A DNA stretch of 64,000 nt from Mesorhizobium sp. Root157 (GTDB lineage: Bacteria; Pseudomonadota; Alphaproteobacteria; Rhizobiales; Rhizobiaceae), in the NCBI RefSeq assembly GCF_001427385.1, contig NZ_LMGJ01000001.1:428377-492376 (forward strand). Reading direction: 5' to 3'. The number at the start of each line of letters is the position of its first letter. The first letter of the stretch is position 1. A model generated the notes under the pieces. It worked only from the letters and a program-made list of their open reading frames with translations. It made no database searches and had not been told where the DNA came from. Position numbers and translations under genes: made by a program. Below, piece by piece: positions 30,417 to 39,486 of this stretch.

Positions 30417-30903
30417 GCAACTGTGGTTGCGGTTCGGAGCGCCAGTTTCCCGCCCAGCGGCCTGAAACCAGCCAATAGGCAATTCCACCAACGATGCCGC
30501 TGCCGATCATCGATGCGATGAAGCGTGGCGTCATAAAAGTCGAGTCTATCTCCGTCTCGAACCCGCCGCCCGGCATCGGCGATTGCCAGAATAGAGCAAC
30601 CACCGCCACTCCTATCGCTGCCCCGGCCAGTGCATAGAAGAGCCAGTTGCGCAGGCCGAGAATTTCACTGACCACAATGGCGACGCCAGCCGGCACGAAG
30701 GCGAAGTAGCCGACGAAAAGCGCCGTGAACGGGATCGAAAACAGCAACGGTCCCACGACATAGGCAGTGCTTTCGTCGGGCTGGAAGCCGGCAGCGCCAA
30801 GAAAAAGCAGATGGATGAAGGCGCTGGCGGCCAGCGCCGCCGCCGCATAGCCGATGAGGATGACGGCAAAGCGGATCAGATAGGCGAACATCCGCCCCAT
30901 CAC
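30388..30903 (-). CDS. Hypothetical four-helix membrane protein
   Basis: 170-171 residues with four hydrophobic segments (about 5-35, 45-75, 85-110, 130-150) and a Pro/Ser-rich C-terminal tail. I do not recognise the family. It starts at a GTG overlapping the rlmN stop by 4 nt, or at the next ATG overlapping by 1 nt. It is therefore probably translationally coupled to rlmN. Its 3' end overlaps the LysE gene. Confidence 0.7.
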   Translation of the reverse strand: MMGRMFAYLIRFAVILIGYAAAALAASAFIHLLFLGAAGFQPDESTAYVVGPLLFSIPFTALFVGYFAFVPAGVAIVVSEILGLRNWLFYALAGAAIGVAVVALFWQSPMPGGGFETEIDSTFMTPRFIASMIGSGIVGGIAYWLVSGRWAGNWRSEPQPQLPTSPGPSGS

Positions 30904-32135
30904 GCCTCGCCGTGGCCTGCGATCATCATGGCTTCCAGCGCAAGGCGATCCACCTTGCGCATGCGCTCCGACTCCGATTTCAACTGACCGCAGGCGGCGA
31001 GGATGTCACGCCCCCGGGGCGTGCGGATCGGCGAGGCATAGCCGGCATTGTTGATGTAATCGGCAAACTTCTCGATCGTTTCCCATTCCGAACACTGGTA
31101 GTTCGTGCCCGGCCAGGGATTGAACGGAATGAGGTTGATCTTGGCCGGAATGCCCTTCAGCAGCTTGATCAGCGCCTTGGCGTCGTCGATCGAGTCGTTG
31201 ACCTCCCGCAGCATCACATATTCGAAGGTGATGCGGCGGGCATTCGACAGACCCGGATAGGCACGGCAAGCCGCGATCAGTTCCTTCAGCGGGTACTTCT
31301 TGTTGATCGGCACCAGAAGATCGCGCAGATCGTCGTTGGTCGCATGCAGCGAGATCGCCAACATGACGCCGATCTCTTCGCCGGTCCGATAGATTTCCGG
31401 CACGACACCGGACGTGGACAGCGTGATGCGGCGCTTGGACAGCGCCAGCCCGTCGCCATCGGAGGCGATCAGCAACGCCTTCTTCACCGCTTCGAAATTG
31501 TAGAGCGGCTCGCCCATGCCCATCATGACGATGTTGGAGATTTTCCGCCCCTCGGCCGGCACGATGGCGCCAGCCGACGTGTCGTGGTCGGGAAAGTCGC
31601 CGAGCTTGTCGCGGGCGGTCAAAAGTTGCGCGAGGATTTCTTCCGCCGTCAGGTTGCGCACCAGTTTCTGCGTGCCGGTGTGACAGAAGGTGCAGGTCAG
31701 CGTGCAGCCGACCTGGCTGGAGATGCACAGCGTGCCGCGCCCTTCCTCGGGAATGTAGACGGTCTCGATCTCTACCGGGCGACCGGCGCCGCGCGGCGGA
31801 AACCGGAACAGCCATTTGCGGGTGCCGTCGGTGGAAATCTGCTCTTCGACGATCTCCGGTCTGGCTACGGTGAAGTGCTTGTCCAACTCCGAGCGCAGAT
31901 CCTTGGAGATGTTGAACATATGCGAAAAATCGGAAACCCCGCGCACATAGAGCCAGTGCCAAAGTTGGCTGGCGCGCATATTCGCCTGACGGGCCGGGAC
32001 TATCCCGGCACCGACCAGCGCTTCGGCAAGCTCGGCCCGCGTCAGGCCGATCAGAGAAGGCTTTTCGGACATGGCGGCGCGTGCGGCCAGAGCGGCGCGG
32101 GTCGCGTCAGAGGTGAGATCGATCGATAAGGTCAT
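30900..32135 (-). CDS. rlmN: Dual-specificity 23S rRNA/tRNA adenine-C2 methyltransferase
   Basis: 411 residues. A radical-SAM enzyme that methylates A2503 of 23S rRNA and A37 of some tRNAs. The [4Fe-4S] motif is [13 protein letters not shown] near residue 150. Both reactive cysteines are present: CISSQVGC just before the cluster, and ILAACGQL near the C-terminus, which carries the methyl. GMGEPLYNF is also present. Start MTLSIDLTS; an ATG three codons upstream (32144) is equally possible. Confidence 0.96.
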   Translation of the reverse strand: MTLSIDLTSDATRAALAARAAMSEKPSLIGLTRAELAEALVGAGIVPARQANMRASQLWHWLYVRGVSDFSHMFNISKDLRSELDKHFTVARPEIVEEQISTDGTRKWLFRFPPRGAGRPVEIETVYIPEEGRGTLCISSQVGCTLTCTFCHTGTQKLVRNLTAEEILAQLLTARDKLGDFPDHDTSAGAIVPAEGRKISNIVMMGMGEPLYNFEAVKKALLIASDGDGLALSKRRITLSTSGVVPEIYRTGEEIGVMLAISLHATNDDLRDLLVPINKKYPLKELIAACRAYPGLSNARRITFEYVMLREVNDSIDDAKALIKLLKGIPAKINLIPFNPWPGTNYQCSEWETIEKFADYINNAGYASPIRTPRGRDILAACGQLKSESERMRKVDRLALEAMMIAGHGEA

Positions 32136-32265
32136 GATCGGCACTATATAGGAACGAAAAGAAAAAGATCAGCGCCGATAGCACGCGGTGGCGGCTCCGT
32201 CACGCCACGACGTGCGGCGCGGCATGTTTGCTACCTGTTAGCCTCTGATCGCGTAGGCTTTGCCT

Positions 32266-32577
32266 ATGGATTCCATTGCCCACATATTGCTCGGCTTGCT
32301 TGCACTCAACCTCGCCGCGTTCCTGGCATTCTGGTGGGACAAGCGGCTGGCTGAGGCGGGGTCCTGGCGCATCAGCGAACGGACCTTGTTGTGGCTGGCC
32401 CTGCTGGGCGGCAGCCTGGGCGCGGTCTCGGCCCAGCAGATATTTCGGCACAAGACGCGCAAGGAACCGTTCAGGACCCTGCTTTACCTGATTGTCTTCC
32501 TGCAGATCACCATCGGTGCAAGCTGGCTGCTTGCACCGGATCTTGTGGCCGGTCTCATCCGTCGGTTGGCAAGCTGA
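32266..32577 (+). CDS. DUF1294 membrane protein
   Basis: 103 residues with three hydrophobic segments. The DUF1294 core is FWWDKRLAEAGSWRISERTLL, then LALLGGSLGA and FRHKTRKEPF. Function unknown. The ATG follows a short spacer after AGGC; an in-frame TTG is two codons upstream. It stands alone between the divergent rlmN and the convergent ialB. Confidence 0.8.
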   Translation: MDSIAHILLGLLALNLAAFLAFWWDKRLAEAGSWRISERTLLWLALLGGSLGAVSAQQIFRHKTRKEPFRTLLYLIVFLQITIGASWLLAPDLVAGLIRRLAS

Positions 32578-32590
32578 CGTCGAAGCGGCG

Positions 32591-33091
32591 TCACTTGCAG
32601 TTGGCGATGGAACTCAGAGCCGCCGAGATGCCTTTCAGCGAAAAGACGTAGTTGGTGGCATTGCCGCGGCCGGATTTGGCCTCCACCTTCATATCCGAGC
32701 CGCCTTTCATTGCGGCGATCAGGACTGGCTCCTCGGCGGCATTCTCGACCCAGGCGGATTTGCCGCGCGTGAACATCGTGAAGGATTTGTCGCCCACCGA
32801 GACGGTAACCTTGGAGTTTTCCTGGAAATTGTAGCCGGCAATGAATTGCGGTTCGTAGGAGACCTGCTGGCCGGGCCTCTGGCTGACGAAGAAGAACATG
32901 TCGCCATGGTCGAGCGTCGGCGGCTGCTTGTCGGTCGGCACCGTCAGCACGTAGCAGACCTTGCCGTTCTGCGCCTGGTAACTGTAGGTGCCCCAGGCAT
33001 TGTGCTGGCCGATCTTGGTTGCCTGCTGGGCGAGCGCTGGCGTTGCGGCGAGCAGCACCAAGCCTGAAATTGTAGCAATCAATCCGCGCAT
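32591..33091 (-). CDS. ialB: Invasion-associated locus B family protein
   Basis: 166 residues. A signal peptide (MRGLIATISGLVLLAATPALA) is followed by a secreted beta-rich domain (KVCYVLTVPTDKQPP, FFFVSQRPGQ, FTMFTRGKSAWVENAAEE). A late cysteine (SIANCK) can pair with the earlier one. This matches the IalB family, which helps erythrocyte invasion in Bartonella. In free-living rhizobia the role is unknown and probably in the periplasm or envelope. It converges on the DUF1294 gene, 13 bp apart. Confidence 0.85.
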   Translation of the reverse strand: MRGLIATISGLVLLAATPALAQQATKIGQHNAWGTYSYQAQNGKVCYVLTVPTDKQPPTLDHGDMFFFVSQRPGQQVSYEPQFIAGYNFQENSKVTVSVGDKSFTMFTRGKSAWVENAAEEPVLIAAMKGGSDMKVEAKSGRGNATNYVFSLKGISAALSSIANCK

Positions 33092-33351
33092 TGTGTTTCC
33101 CGTATTCCAAATGGTGCGGGGGCAGGCCGGCGTCTCGTCCTGCCCGTTCGCTTTATTTTGATTTAATCTGGGTTACCAAAGGATGAAGTTTTGCAAGAAA
33201 GCACTTCTGCCATAGGAAACCGCCGCCATTTCAGCACCTTCGCCTTCGGGGACGTTTCGTCCCTTGGCTCCGGCACCATGTCCCTGGCGCGACTTGGAAG
33301 GCAGGAAAAAGGCGAGAGTTTGACTGGTCGGTAGAGGATGGCCCTCAACCG

Positions 33352-33714
33352 TCAGCCGTTGTCTGAAATCGCCTGGCGGGCCGCCAGGCGATGTGCAGGC
33401 TTGATATGGGCGCGCACCGCTGTAATCGCCGCCGTCAACACGGCAATGTCGTCGGTGAAGCCCAGGCCGAGGATGACGTCGGGGATGGTGTCGGCAGGCA
33501 GGATGAAGTAGCCGAGCGCCGCCAGCAGGATAGCCTTGGCGCGCAGCGGCGTATTCCTGTCCAGCGCACAATAGTAGGCGGCAACGACATCTTCCATGAA
33601 GGGGATCTGGCGCGCGGCCTGCTTTGCCTTGTGCCAGAATTTTGAACGCACCTCGCTTTCGTCACCGGCCTTGCCGGAAAGACCAGAGAAATTGACGCGG
33701 TTTTCCTTTGCCAT
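33352..33714 (-). CDS. DUF1232 (YkvA-like) protein
   Basis: 120 residues starting MAKENRVNFSG, with AAGGAG 10 nt upstream. The core YYCALDRNTPLRAKAILLAALGYFILPADTIPD is the DUF1232 motif, with one hydrophobic segment and the conserved D-x-IPD. IGDDIAVL-like text follows (GLGFTDDIAVLTAAI). Function unknown. The 260 bp between this gene and ialB hold no gene I can support. Confidence 0.82.
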   Translation of the reverse strand: MAKENRVNFSGLSGKAGDESEVRSKFWHKAKQAARQIPFMEDVVAAYYCALDRNTPLRAKAILLAALGYFILPADTIPDVILGLGFTDDIAVLTAAITAVRAHIKPAHRLAARQAISDNG

Positions 33715-33803
33715 TGCTCGCGATCTCCTTACGAACGGGCAGCGTTGGGCGCCCGCAAGCGCAATGTGGTGAAGGTAGGCCCCCACTGCAAGATGCAACC
33801 GGT

Positions 33804-34100
33804 TCAGCCGCCGAAGATGCGATTGATCTTCTTCGCCAATTCCATGTCGAGTGCGGTGATGCCGCCAGCGTCGTGGGTGTTCAAGGTGATGTCCACAGTC
33901 TTGTAGACGTTCGACCAGTCGGGGTGATGATCCATCTTCTCGGCCGCCAGCGCCACGCGCGTCATGAAGGCGAAGGCTTCGGAAAAATTGCGCAAGGTGA
34001 AAACGCGGTTGATCGACCTGCCGTCCGCGGCGAGCGACCAGCCTTGCAGCCCAGCCAGCGCCTCATTGATTGCGTCCCTGTCGAGTTTTTCTCGTCCCAT
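33804..34100 (-). CDS. phhB: Pterin-4a-carbinolamine dehydratase
   Basis: 98 residues. It dehydrates 4a-hydroxytetrahydrobiopterin, recycling the pterin after aromatic amino-acid hydroxylation. The active-site motif is [18 protein letters not shown] near residue 55, followed by [10 protein letters not shown]. Start [16 protein letters not shown] three codons upstream is possible. Divergent from the phosphatase gene. No phenylalanine hydroxylase gene is in the window. Confidence 0.92.
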   Translation of the reverse strand: MGREKLDRDAINEALAGLQGWSLAADGRSINRVFTLRNFSEAFAFMTRVALAAEKMDHHPDWSNVYKTVDITLNTHDAGGITALDMELAKKINRIFGG

Positions 34101-34153
34101 GCGGTCCATCCGTGCTATCGGCAATGCCTGCAAACAAACATAGCGCGGGATCG

Positions 34154-34672
34154 ATGGACGCGAAGCCCCAAAAATCAATCCTGTTCGTTTGCCTCGGCAA
34201 TATCTGCCGTTCGCCCCTGGCCGAAGGCGTCTTCGCAGCCGTGCTCGCGGAAAAAGGCCTGAGCGACCGTTTCCAACTCGATTCGGCAGGCACTGGAGGA
34301 TGGCATGTGGGATCGGCGCCGGATCCCCGGTCAATTGCGATCGCCGCCAGTCATGACATCGACATTTCCAGGCAGAAAGCGCGCAAGGTCACGGTCGACG
34401 ATTTTTCCCGGTTCGACCTTGTCCTCGGCATGGATAGCAGCAACGTGGAGGACCTGCGCCAATTGGCACCGGCAACCGGCCGGGATCGCATCCACTTGTT
34501 CCTTGAGTTTGCCGAGGGCTGGCCGCGCGACGTTCCCGACCCGTATTATGGTGGCGACGACGGCTTCGGAGCCGTCTACCGCACGATACGCGAAGCGTCC
34601 GACAGACTGGCAAGCCGGCTGGCCGAACGCATGTCGTTACCCGAAAGCGGCCAGGCCTCTTCGACGACATAG
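34154..34672 (+). CDS. Low-molecular-weight protein tyrosine phosphatase
   Basis: 172 residues. The phosphate loop CLGNICRS (C-x5-R) lies near residue 14. The general acid is the aspartate of VPDPYYGG near residue 128. [11 protein letters not shown] is also typical. It dephosphorylates phosphotyrosine in the cytoplasm. An ATG ten codons upstream (34124) is an alternative start. The last 97 bp overlap, in antisense, the 3' end of thpR, so both C-termini are encoded by the same DNA. Confidence 0.92.
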   Translation: MDAKPQKSILFVCLGNICRSPLAEGVFAAVLAEKGLSDRFQLDSAGTGGWHVGSAPDPRSIAIAASHDIDISRQKARKVTVDDFSRFDLVLGMDSSNVEDLRQLAPATGRDRIHLFLEFAEGWPRDVPDPYYGGDDGFGAVYRTIREASDRLASRLAERMSLPESGQASSTT

Positions 34673-35172
34673 GGGCCGCCGCCGACCGAATCGCGCGACG
34701 ACATCAGCACGAACCTGCCGACGCGGAACGGCGTTGCCGCAAAGTTGCCGCGTGCCGAGAGATAGGTTGCAACCTCGATCGGGCTGGAGTTGCGCAGCCT
34801 GGCGAGAGTGACGTGCGGCATGAATTTGCGCGGATCGGCCGAGATGCCGATGCGCTGGCAGATGCGGTCGATCTCGCCCTGCAGGGCCGACAGGTCGGGG
34901 GAGGCGGCGACACCGGCCCATACCGCATGCGGCTTCTTCTGGCCGAAAGCGCCGACGCCCGACAGCGCCAAGGTGAAGGATGGGCGCCGCACCCGATCGA
35001 GTTCATTGGCGATGTCATCGGCGACATGACCACCGACATCGCCGATAAACCGCAAGGTGATGTGGTAGTTTTCGACGTCGACCCAGCGGGCGCCTGGCAG
35101 GCCTCCCCTGAGCAGCGAGAGGGAGAGGGCTGCGTCACGCGGAATTTCGAGGGCGGTGAAAAGACGTGGCAT
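34576..35172 (-). CDS. thpR: RNA 2',3'-cyclic phosphodiesterase (LigT/ThpR)
   Basis: 198 residues, 2H phosphoesterase family. The two H-x-T motifs are YHITLRF near residue 37 and PHVTLAR near residue 122. The N-terminus MPRLFTALEIP is typical. It opens 2',3'-cyclic phosphates on RNA. The C-terminal 30 residues (after EEAWPLSG) lie in the antisense overlap with the phosphatase gene and look non-conserved. Confidence 0.9.
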   Translation of the reverse strand: MPRLFTALEIPRDAALSLSLLRGGLPGARWVDVENYHITLRFIGDVGGHVADDIANELDRVRRPSFTLALSGVGAFGQKKPHAVWAGVAASPDLSALQGEIDRICQRIGISADPRKFMPHVTLARLRNSSPIEVATYLSARGNFAATPFRVGRFVLMSSRDSVGGGPYVVEEAWPLSGNDMRSASRLASLSDASRIVR

Positions 35173-35298
35173 TTAAAGCCTCCTGTCCCCGAATCGAACT
35201 CTCTATGTCCAGCGAATCACCGATAGGAGCGTGGGGCAAGCGGTTTGTTTCCCGAACTGCGCCTTGTGGTTTCCACGGTGGAAGCTGTGGCCGTTTGG

Positions 35299-35943
35299 TT
35301 ACTTGGCCGGCGGTAGTGCTGCGATGGCTTTCTCGATTGTCGGCAGGAAGCTTTCGACCATGCGTTCGACGCCTGCCGCGTTCGGGTGCATACCGTCGTC
35401 AAGCTGCATGGAGCCGTTGCCGGCGACGCCGTCGAGGAAAAACGGATAGAGCGTGGCGCCATATTTTTCGGCAAGTGCGGGGTAGATGGTTCCGAACTGC
35501 TCGCCATAGGCATGTCCGAGATTTGGCGCGGCGACCATGCCGGCCAGCACCACCGGAATGCCGCGCGCTTTCAGGCGCGAAAGCATGGCGTCGAGGTTTT
35601 GCTCGATGAGAGCGGGATCGACGCCGCGCAGCATGTCGTTGGCGCCGAGTTCCAGAATCACCAGGCGCGTGCCATCGGGTATGGACCAGTCGAGACGGGC
35701 GAGACCGCCGCTGGTCGTGTCGCCGGAAACGCCGGCATTGACGACGGCGACGTCATGCCCCTTGGCGCGCAGCGTCGCCTGCAATCTGTCGGTGAAGCCT
35801 TCGCCGGGGCCAAGACCGTAGCCCGCCATCAGGCTGTCGCCGAAACCAACGATCTGCAACGGCTCAGCTTTGGCCGAAGCTGCTGGCGCAAACGTGAACG
35901 CGGCGAGCGTGACAAGCAGGGCAACGATGTGTTTGAAAGCCAT
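35299..35943 (-). CDS. tesA: Arylesterase/acyl-CoA thioesterase (GDSL, TesA-like)
   Basis: 214 residues. A signal peptide (MAFKHIVALLVTLAAFTF, cut near ASA) is followed by an SGNH hydrolase domain. The nucleophile block is VGFGDSLMAGYGL, the oxyanion glycine and asparagine blocks are NAGVSGDTTSGG and LELGANDMLRG, and the catalytic Asp-His are in DGMHPNAAG. It acts in the periplasm on esters or thioesters. It is divergent from a YbbA/YbbP-type transporter with a 64-bp gap, as in E. coli. Confidence 0.92.
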   Translation of the reverse strand: MAFKHIVALLVTLAAFTFAPAASAKAEPLQIVGFGDSLMAGYGLGPGEGFTDRLQATLRAKGHDVAVVNAGVSGDTTSGGLARLDWSIPDGTRLVILELGANDMLRGVDPALIEQNLDAMLSRLKARGIPVVLAGMVAAPNLGHAYGEQFGTIYPALAEKYGATLYPFFLDGVAGNGSMQLDDGMHPNAAGVERMVESFLPTIEKAIAALPPAK

Positions 35944-36007
35944 GCGGCAGGCCCCATATGACCAGGACAATTTCAAGACGCCTTTTCCCATATAGGACAA
36001 ATTCGCT

Positions 36008-36703
36008 TTGACAGAAGCCGTCATCGAACTGAAAGACGTATCGCTGACGCTGGGAGAAGGTGCGTCCTCGGTCGATGTGCTGAAGGGTGTCGGTCTCTCG
36101 ATCTCTCCGGGTGAGGCGACCGGCATCGTCGGCCCGTCAGGCTCCGGCAAGTCGACCTTGCTGATGGTGCTGGCCGGGCTGGAACGGGTCGATCGGGGCA
36201 CCGTCCGCATCGCCGGCGAACTGCTCAATGGCAAGAGCGAGGATCAGATCGCATCGTTTCGGGGCCGTAACATCGGCATCGTGTTCCAGTCCTTTCACCT
36301 GATCCCCAACATGACGGCGCTGGAGAATGTCGCCGTACCGCTCGAACTGGCAGGCCACGCCGATCCGTTCGCGGTGGCGGAACGGGAACTGGCTGCCGTG
36401 GGCTTGAGCGATCGTGTTACTCATTATCCGGGCGAACTGTCTGGCGGCGAGCAGCAGCGCGTGGCCATTGCGCGTGCGCTGGCCCCGTCGCCGTCGATCC
36501 TGATTGCGGACGAGCCTACAGGCAACCTCGATCAGGCGACTGGCAAGCAGGTTGCGGACCTGTTGTTTGCCAAGGCTGCCGAACGCGGCATGACGCTGGT
36601 TCTGGTCACGCACGATCCGGCCTTGGCCGCGCGGTGCTCGCGCCAGGTGGCCATGCGCTCGGGGAGCATCGAACAGCCGCCGCCGGTCAAGGCGATCGCC
36701 TGA
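36008..36703 (+). CDS. ybbA: ABC transporter ATP-binding protein (YbbA/LolD-like)
   Basis: 231 residues beginning at a TTG (codons for [11 protein letters not shown]). Walker A is [17 protein letters not shown] near residue 44, the signature is [15 protein letters not shown], and Walker B is [12 protein letters not shown]. This is the MacB/LolD subclass paired with FtsX-type permeases. It overlaps the permease start by one base (TGATG). Upstream, tesA is divergent. In E. coli this pair is ybbA-ybbP; the substrate is unknown. Confidence 0.9.
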   Translation: MTEAVIELKDVSLTLGEGASSVDVLKGVGLSISPGEATGIVGPSGSGKSTLLMVLAGLERVDRGTVRIAGELLNGKSEDQIASFRGRNIGIVFQSFHLIPNMTALENVAVPLELAGHADPFAVAERELAAVGLSDRVTHYPGELSGGEQQRVAIARALAPSPSILIADEPTGNLDQATGKQVADLLFAKAAERGMTLVLVTHDPALAARCSRQVAMRSGSIEQPPPVKAIA

Positions 36704-39252
36704 TGCCGCTGGCCAGGACGCTCAGCCTCGCCATCCGGTTTTCGTTGCGGGAAATGCGCGGCGGGCTTTCGGGCTTTGCCATCTTTCTCGCCTGCATCGC
36801 GCTGGGCGTGGCTGCGATCGGCGGCGTCAATTCGGTGGCGCAATCCATCGCCGACGGCGTTGCCAGCCAAGGCCAGCCGCTGCTCGGCGGCGACCTGCGC
36901 TTCCAGCTTAACCAGCGCGAAGCGAGCGCGGAGGAACTTAGCTATCTCGAAGGAATGGGGACGGTTTCCCACAGCGCCAACATGCGCTCCATGGCGCGCC
37001 TCGAAGATGGTTCGGATCAGGCTCTGGTCGAGGCAAAGGCCGTCGACGCGGCCTATCCGCTCTACGGTGCGCTGGAAACGCAGCCGGCCCTTTCCAGGGA
37101 CAAACTGTTTGGCGAGCGCTCAGGGGTCTTCGGTGCCGCCGCGCCCGATCTGTTGTTCGAACGGCTTGGGCTGAAGCTCGGCGGCAGGGTCAGGCTTGGC
37201 GAGGCGGCCTTCGAACTGCGCGCCGTGCTGGTTACCGAGCCGGACGCCGTCTCCGACGGCTTCGGCTTTGCGCCACGCCTGCTGGCCTCCATGGAGGGAC
37301 TGACTGCCTCAGGCCTGGTCCGGCCGGGCAGCCTGGTCGAACATTCCTATAAGGTGAAGCTACCTGCCGCGACCAGCGAGGCAGGCATCACGACGCTGGA
37401 AGACCAGGCGCGCACCGCCTTCCCGCAGGCCGGCTGGTCGGTCCGCACGCGGTCCAACGCGGCGCCGGCGCTATCCTCCAACATCGAGCGCTTCTCGCAA
37501 TTTCTGACGCTGGTCGGCCTGACCGCGCTGGTGGTCGGTGGCGTCGGCGTCGCCAATGCCGTGCGCGCCTATCTCGACGGCAAACGCGCGGTAATCGCGA
37601 CTTTCAAGAGCCTCGGCGCTTCGGGCGGTTTTGTCTTCACGGTCTACCTCGTGCAGATTCTTGTGATTGCGGGCCTGGGCGTCCTCGCCGGGCTTGTGCT
37701 CGGCGCTTTGATGCCATTCGCCGCCAGCGCGGCGCTGCAATCGGTGATCCCGGTGCCGGCACAGGCGAGTGTCTATCCTGGCGCACTCGCTCTGGCTGCC
37801 TTGTTCGGCCTTTTGGTCACGCTGGCCTTCGCGCTTATGCCGCTGGGCAGGGCGCGCGATATTCCTGCGGCGGCGCTGTTTCGCGAAATGGGCTTCGCGA
37901 GCCGGGGCATGCCGCGCGCGGTCTACGTGGCAGGGGCGCTGACGATTGCCCTTGCCCTGGCCGCACTTGCCGTACTGAGCGCCGACGACCGCCGCATCGC
38001 CTCGATCTTTGTGGGAGCAACGGTGGTTTCCTTCCTCGTCCTGCGCCTTGTCGGCCTTCTGGTGCAATGGCTGGCAAGGAAATCGCCCCGCATTCGCTCG
38101 ACGGTGCTGCGACTCGCTGTCGGCAATATCCATCGCCCCGGTGCCTTGACGCCTTCGGTAGTGCTGTCGCTCGGCCTTGGGCTGACGCTTCTGGTGACCC
38201 TGGCGCTGATCGACGGCAATCTGCGCCGCCAGATCACCGGCAGTCTGCCGCAGATGGCGCCGAACTTCTTCTTCGTCGACATTCAGGCCAGCGATGTCGA
38301 TGCCTTTTCCGCATTGGTCGGCACCGAGGCGCCCGGCGGAACTGTGGTCAAGGTTCCGATGTTGCGCGGCCGTATCATGCAGCTTAACGGCGTCGATGTG
38401 GCCAAGGCCAGCATCCCCGCTGCCGGGGCCTGGGTATTGCGCGGCGATCGTGGGCTGACTTATGAGGCGACCCAGCCGGCAAACGCCACCCTGACGCAGG
38501 GAAACTGGTGGCCGTCCGACTATTCCGGCGAGGCGCTTGTGTCGTTTTCCGCACATGAAGCGCAAGAGCTTGGCCTCAAGCTCGGCGATACGGTGACCGT
38601 CAATGTGCTTGGCCGCAACATCACCGCCCGAATCGCGAATTTCCGTCAGGTGCAGTGGGAATCCATGGGCATCAATTTCGTCATGGTGTTCTCCCCCAAC
38701 ACCTTTGCCGGCGCGCCGCACAGTTGGCTGGCGACGCTGGCCGATCCGCAAGCGACAACGGCCGACGATGCGCGCGTACTCAACGCCGTCACCCGCGCCT
38801 TTCCGGCAGTGACCACCGTGCGGGTCAAGGATGCGCTGGATGTCGTCAACCGGCTGGTCGGCGAACTTGGCATGGCGATCCGGGCGGCCGCAGGCGTTGC
38901 CCTGGTGTCGTCCGTGCTGGTGTTGGCCGGCGCGCTGGCGGCCGGCAACAATGCCCGCATCCACGACGCCGTGGTGCTGAAGACCCTCGGCGCGACGCGA
39001 AGGACGCTTATCGCCGCCTTTGCGCTGGAATATATGCTGATCGGCCTGGCCACGGCGGTGTTCGCGCTGGCCGCCGGCGGCGTTGCCGCCTGGTTCGTGG
39101 TCAGCGAGATCATGACGCTTCCCTCGCAGTTCTCGGCCGAGGTCGCGCTGACCACCATTGCCCTTGCGCTGGTACTTACGGTCGGCATCGGCCTTGCCGG
39201 CACCTGGCGGGTTCTGGGGCACAAGGCAGCACCCGTCTTACGCAACCTCTGA
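36703..39252 (+). CDS. ybbP: FtsX-family ABC permease (YbbP-like)
   Basis: 849 residues, about ten membrane segments: one N-terminal, a group near 270-430, a pair near 440-500 and a C-terminal group near 725-840. Two large periplasmic domains lie between them. It has FtsX/MacB_PCD features such as LKTLGATRRTLIAAFALEYM. It forms a mechanotransmission-type ABC system with the upstream ATPase and may handle lipids or lipoproteins. The start [21 protein letters not shown] overlaps the ATPase stop. Confidence 0.9.
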   Translation: MPLARTLSLAIRFSLREMRGGLSGFAIFLACIALGVAAIGGVNSVAQSIADGVASQGQPLLGGDLRFQLNQREASAEELSYLEGMGTVSHSANMRSMARLEDGSDQALVEAKAVDAAYPLYGALETQPALSRDKLFGERSGVFGAAAPDLLFERLGLKLGGRVRLGEAAFELRAVLVTEPDAVSDGFGFAPRLLASMEGLTASGLVRPGSLVEHSYKVKLPAATSEAGITTLEDQARTAFPQAGWSVRTRSNAAPALSSNIERFSQFLTLVGLTALVVGGVGVANAVRAYLDGKRAVIATFKSLGASGGFVFTVYLVQILVIAGLGVLAGLVLGALMPFAASAALQSVIPVPAQASVYPGALALAALFGLLVTLAFALMPLGRARDIPAAALFREMGFASRGMPRAVYVAGALTIALALAALAVLSADDRRIASIFVGATVVSFLVLRLVGLLVQWLARKSPRIRSTVLRLAVGNIHRPGALTPSVVLSLGLGLTLLVTLALIDGNLRRQITGSLPQMAPNFFFVDIQASDVDAFSALVGTEAPGGTVVKVPMLRGRIMQLNGVDVAKASIPAAGAWVLRGDRGLTYEATQPANATLTQGNWWPSDYSGEALVSFSAHEAQELGLKLGDTVTVNVLGRNITARIANFRQVQWESMGINFVMVFSPNTFAGAPHSWLATLADPQATTADDARVLNAVTRAFPAVTTVRVKDALDVVNRLVGELGMAIRAAAGVALVSSVLVLAGALAAGNNARIHDAVVLKTLGATRRTLIAAFALEYMLIGLATAVFALAAGGVAAWFVVSEIMTLPSQFSAEVALTTIALALVLTVGIGLAGTWRVLGHKAAPVLRNL

Positions 39253-39409
39253 TCCTGCTTCGGCCTCACCGCAGGAAATTTTGGTTAATTCGCGGTAATG
39301 TTTCGGCAAATACGGCCAGGAATCTGCGCTTTTGTGCTTTCACGAAGCATTGCCAGGGGTTACAGGTCTTGTTCTGAAGGCTAAGAACCCTCATATTTTG
39401 CCGTAGGCA

Positions 39410-39470
39410 TGCTGGAGCCCCGCCAGCGGCGCCTGGGTTGGAAAGAACCCGACACCCGACGGGGCAGAAG
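39410..39470 (+). ncRNA. ybhL leader RNA
   Basis: Upstream of a BI-1 (YbhL-like) gene lies a compact fold. The outer stem GCCCCG (39417-39422) pairs with CGGGGC (39460-39465). An inner hairpin GGGTT-GGAAAG-AACCC (39435-39450) has a purine-rich loop. This is the position and general shape of the ybhL motif described in alphaproteobacteria, whose function is unknown. It ends about 20 nt before the ATG, so it could control translation. I made the assignment from gene context and stems, without a covariance search. Confidence 0.6.
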
Positions 39471-39486
39471 CAATAGAGGAATTCCC

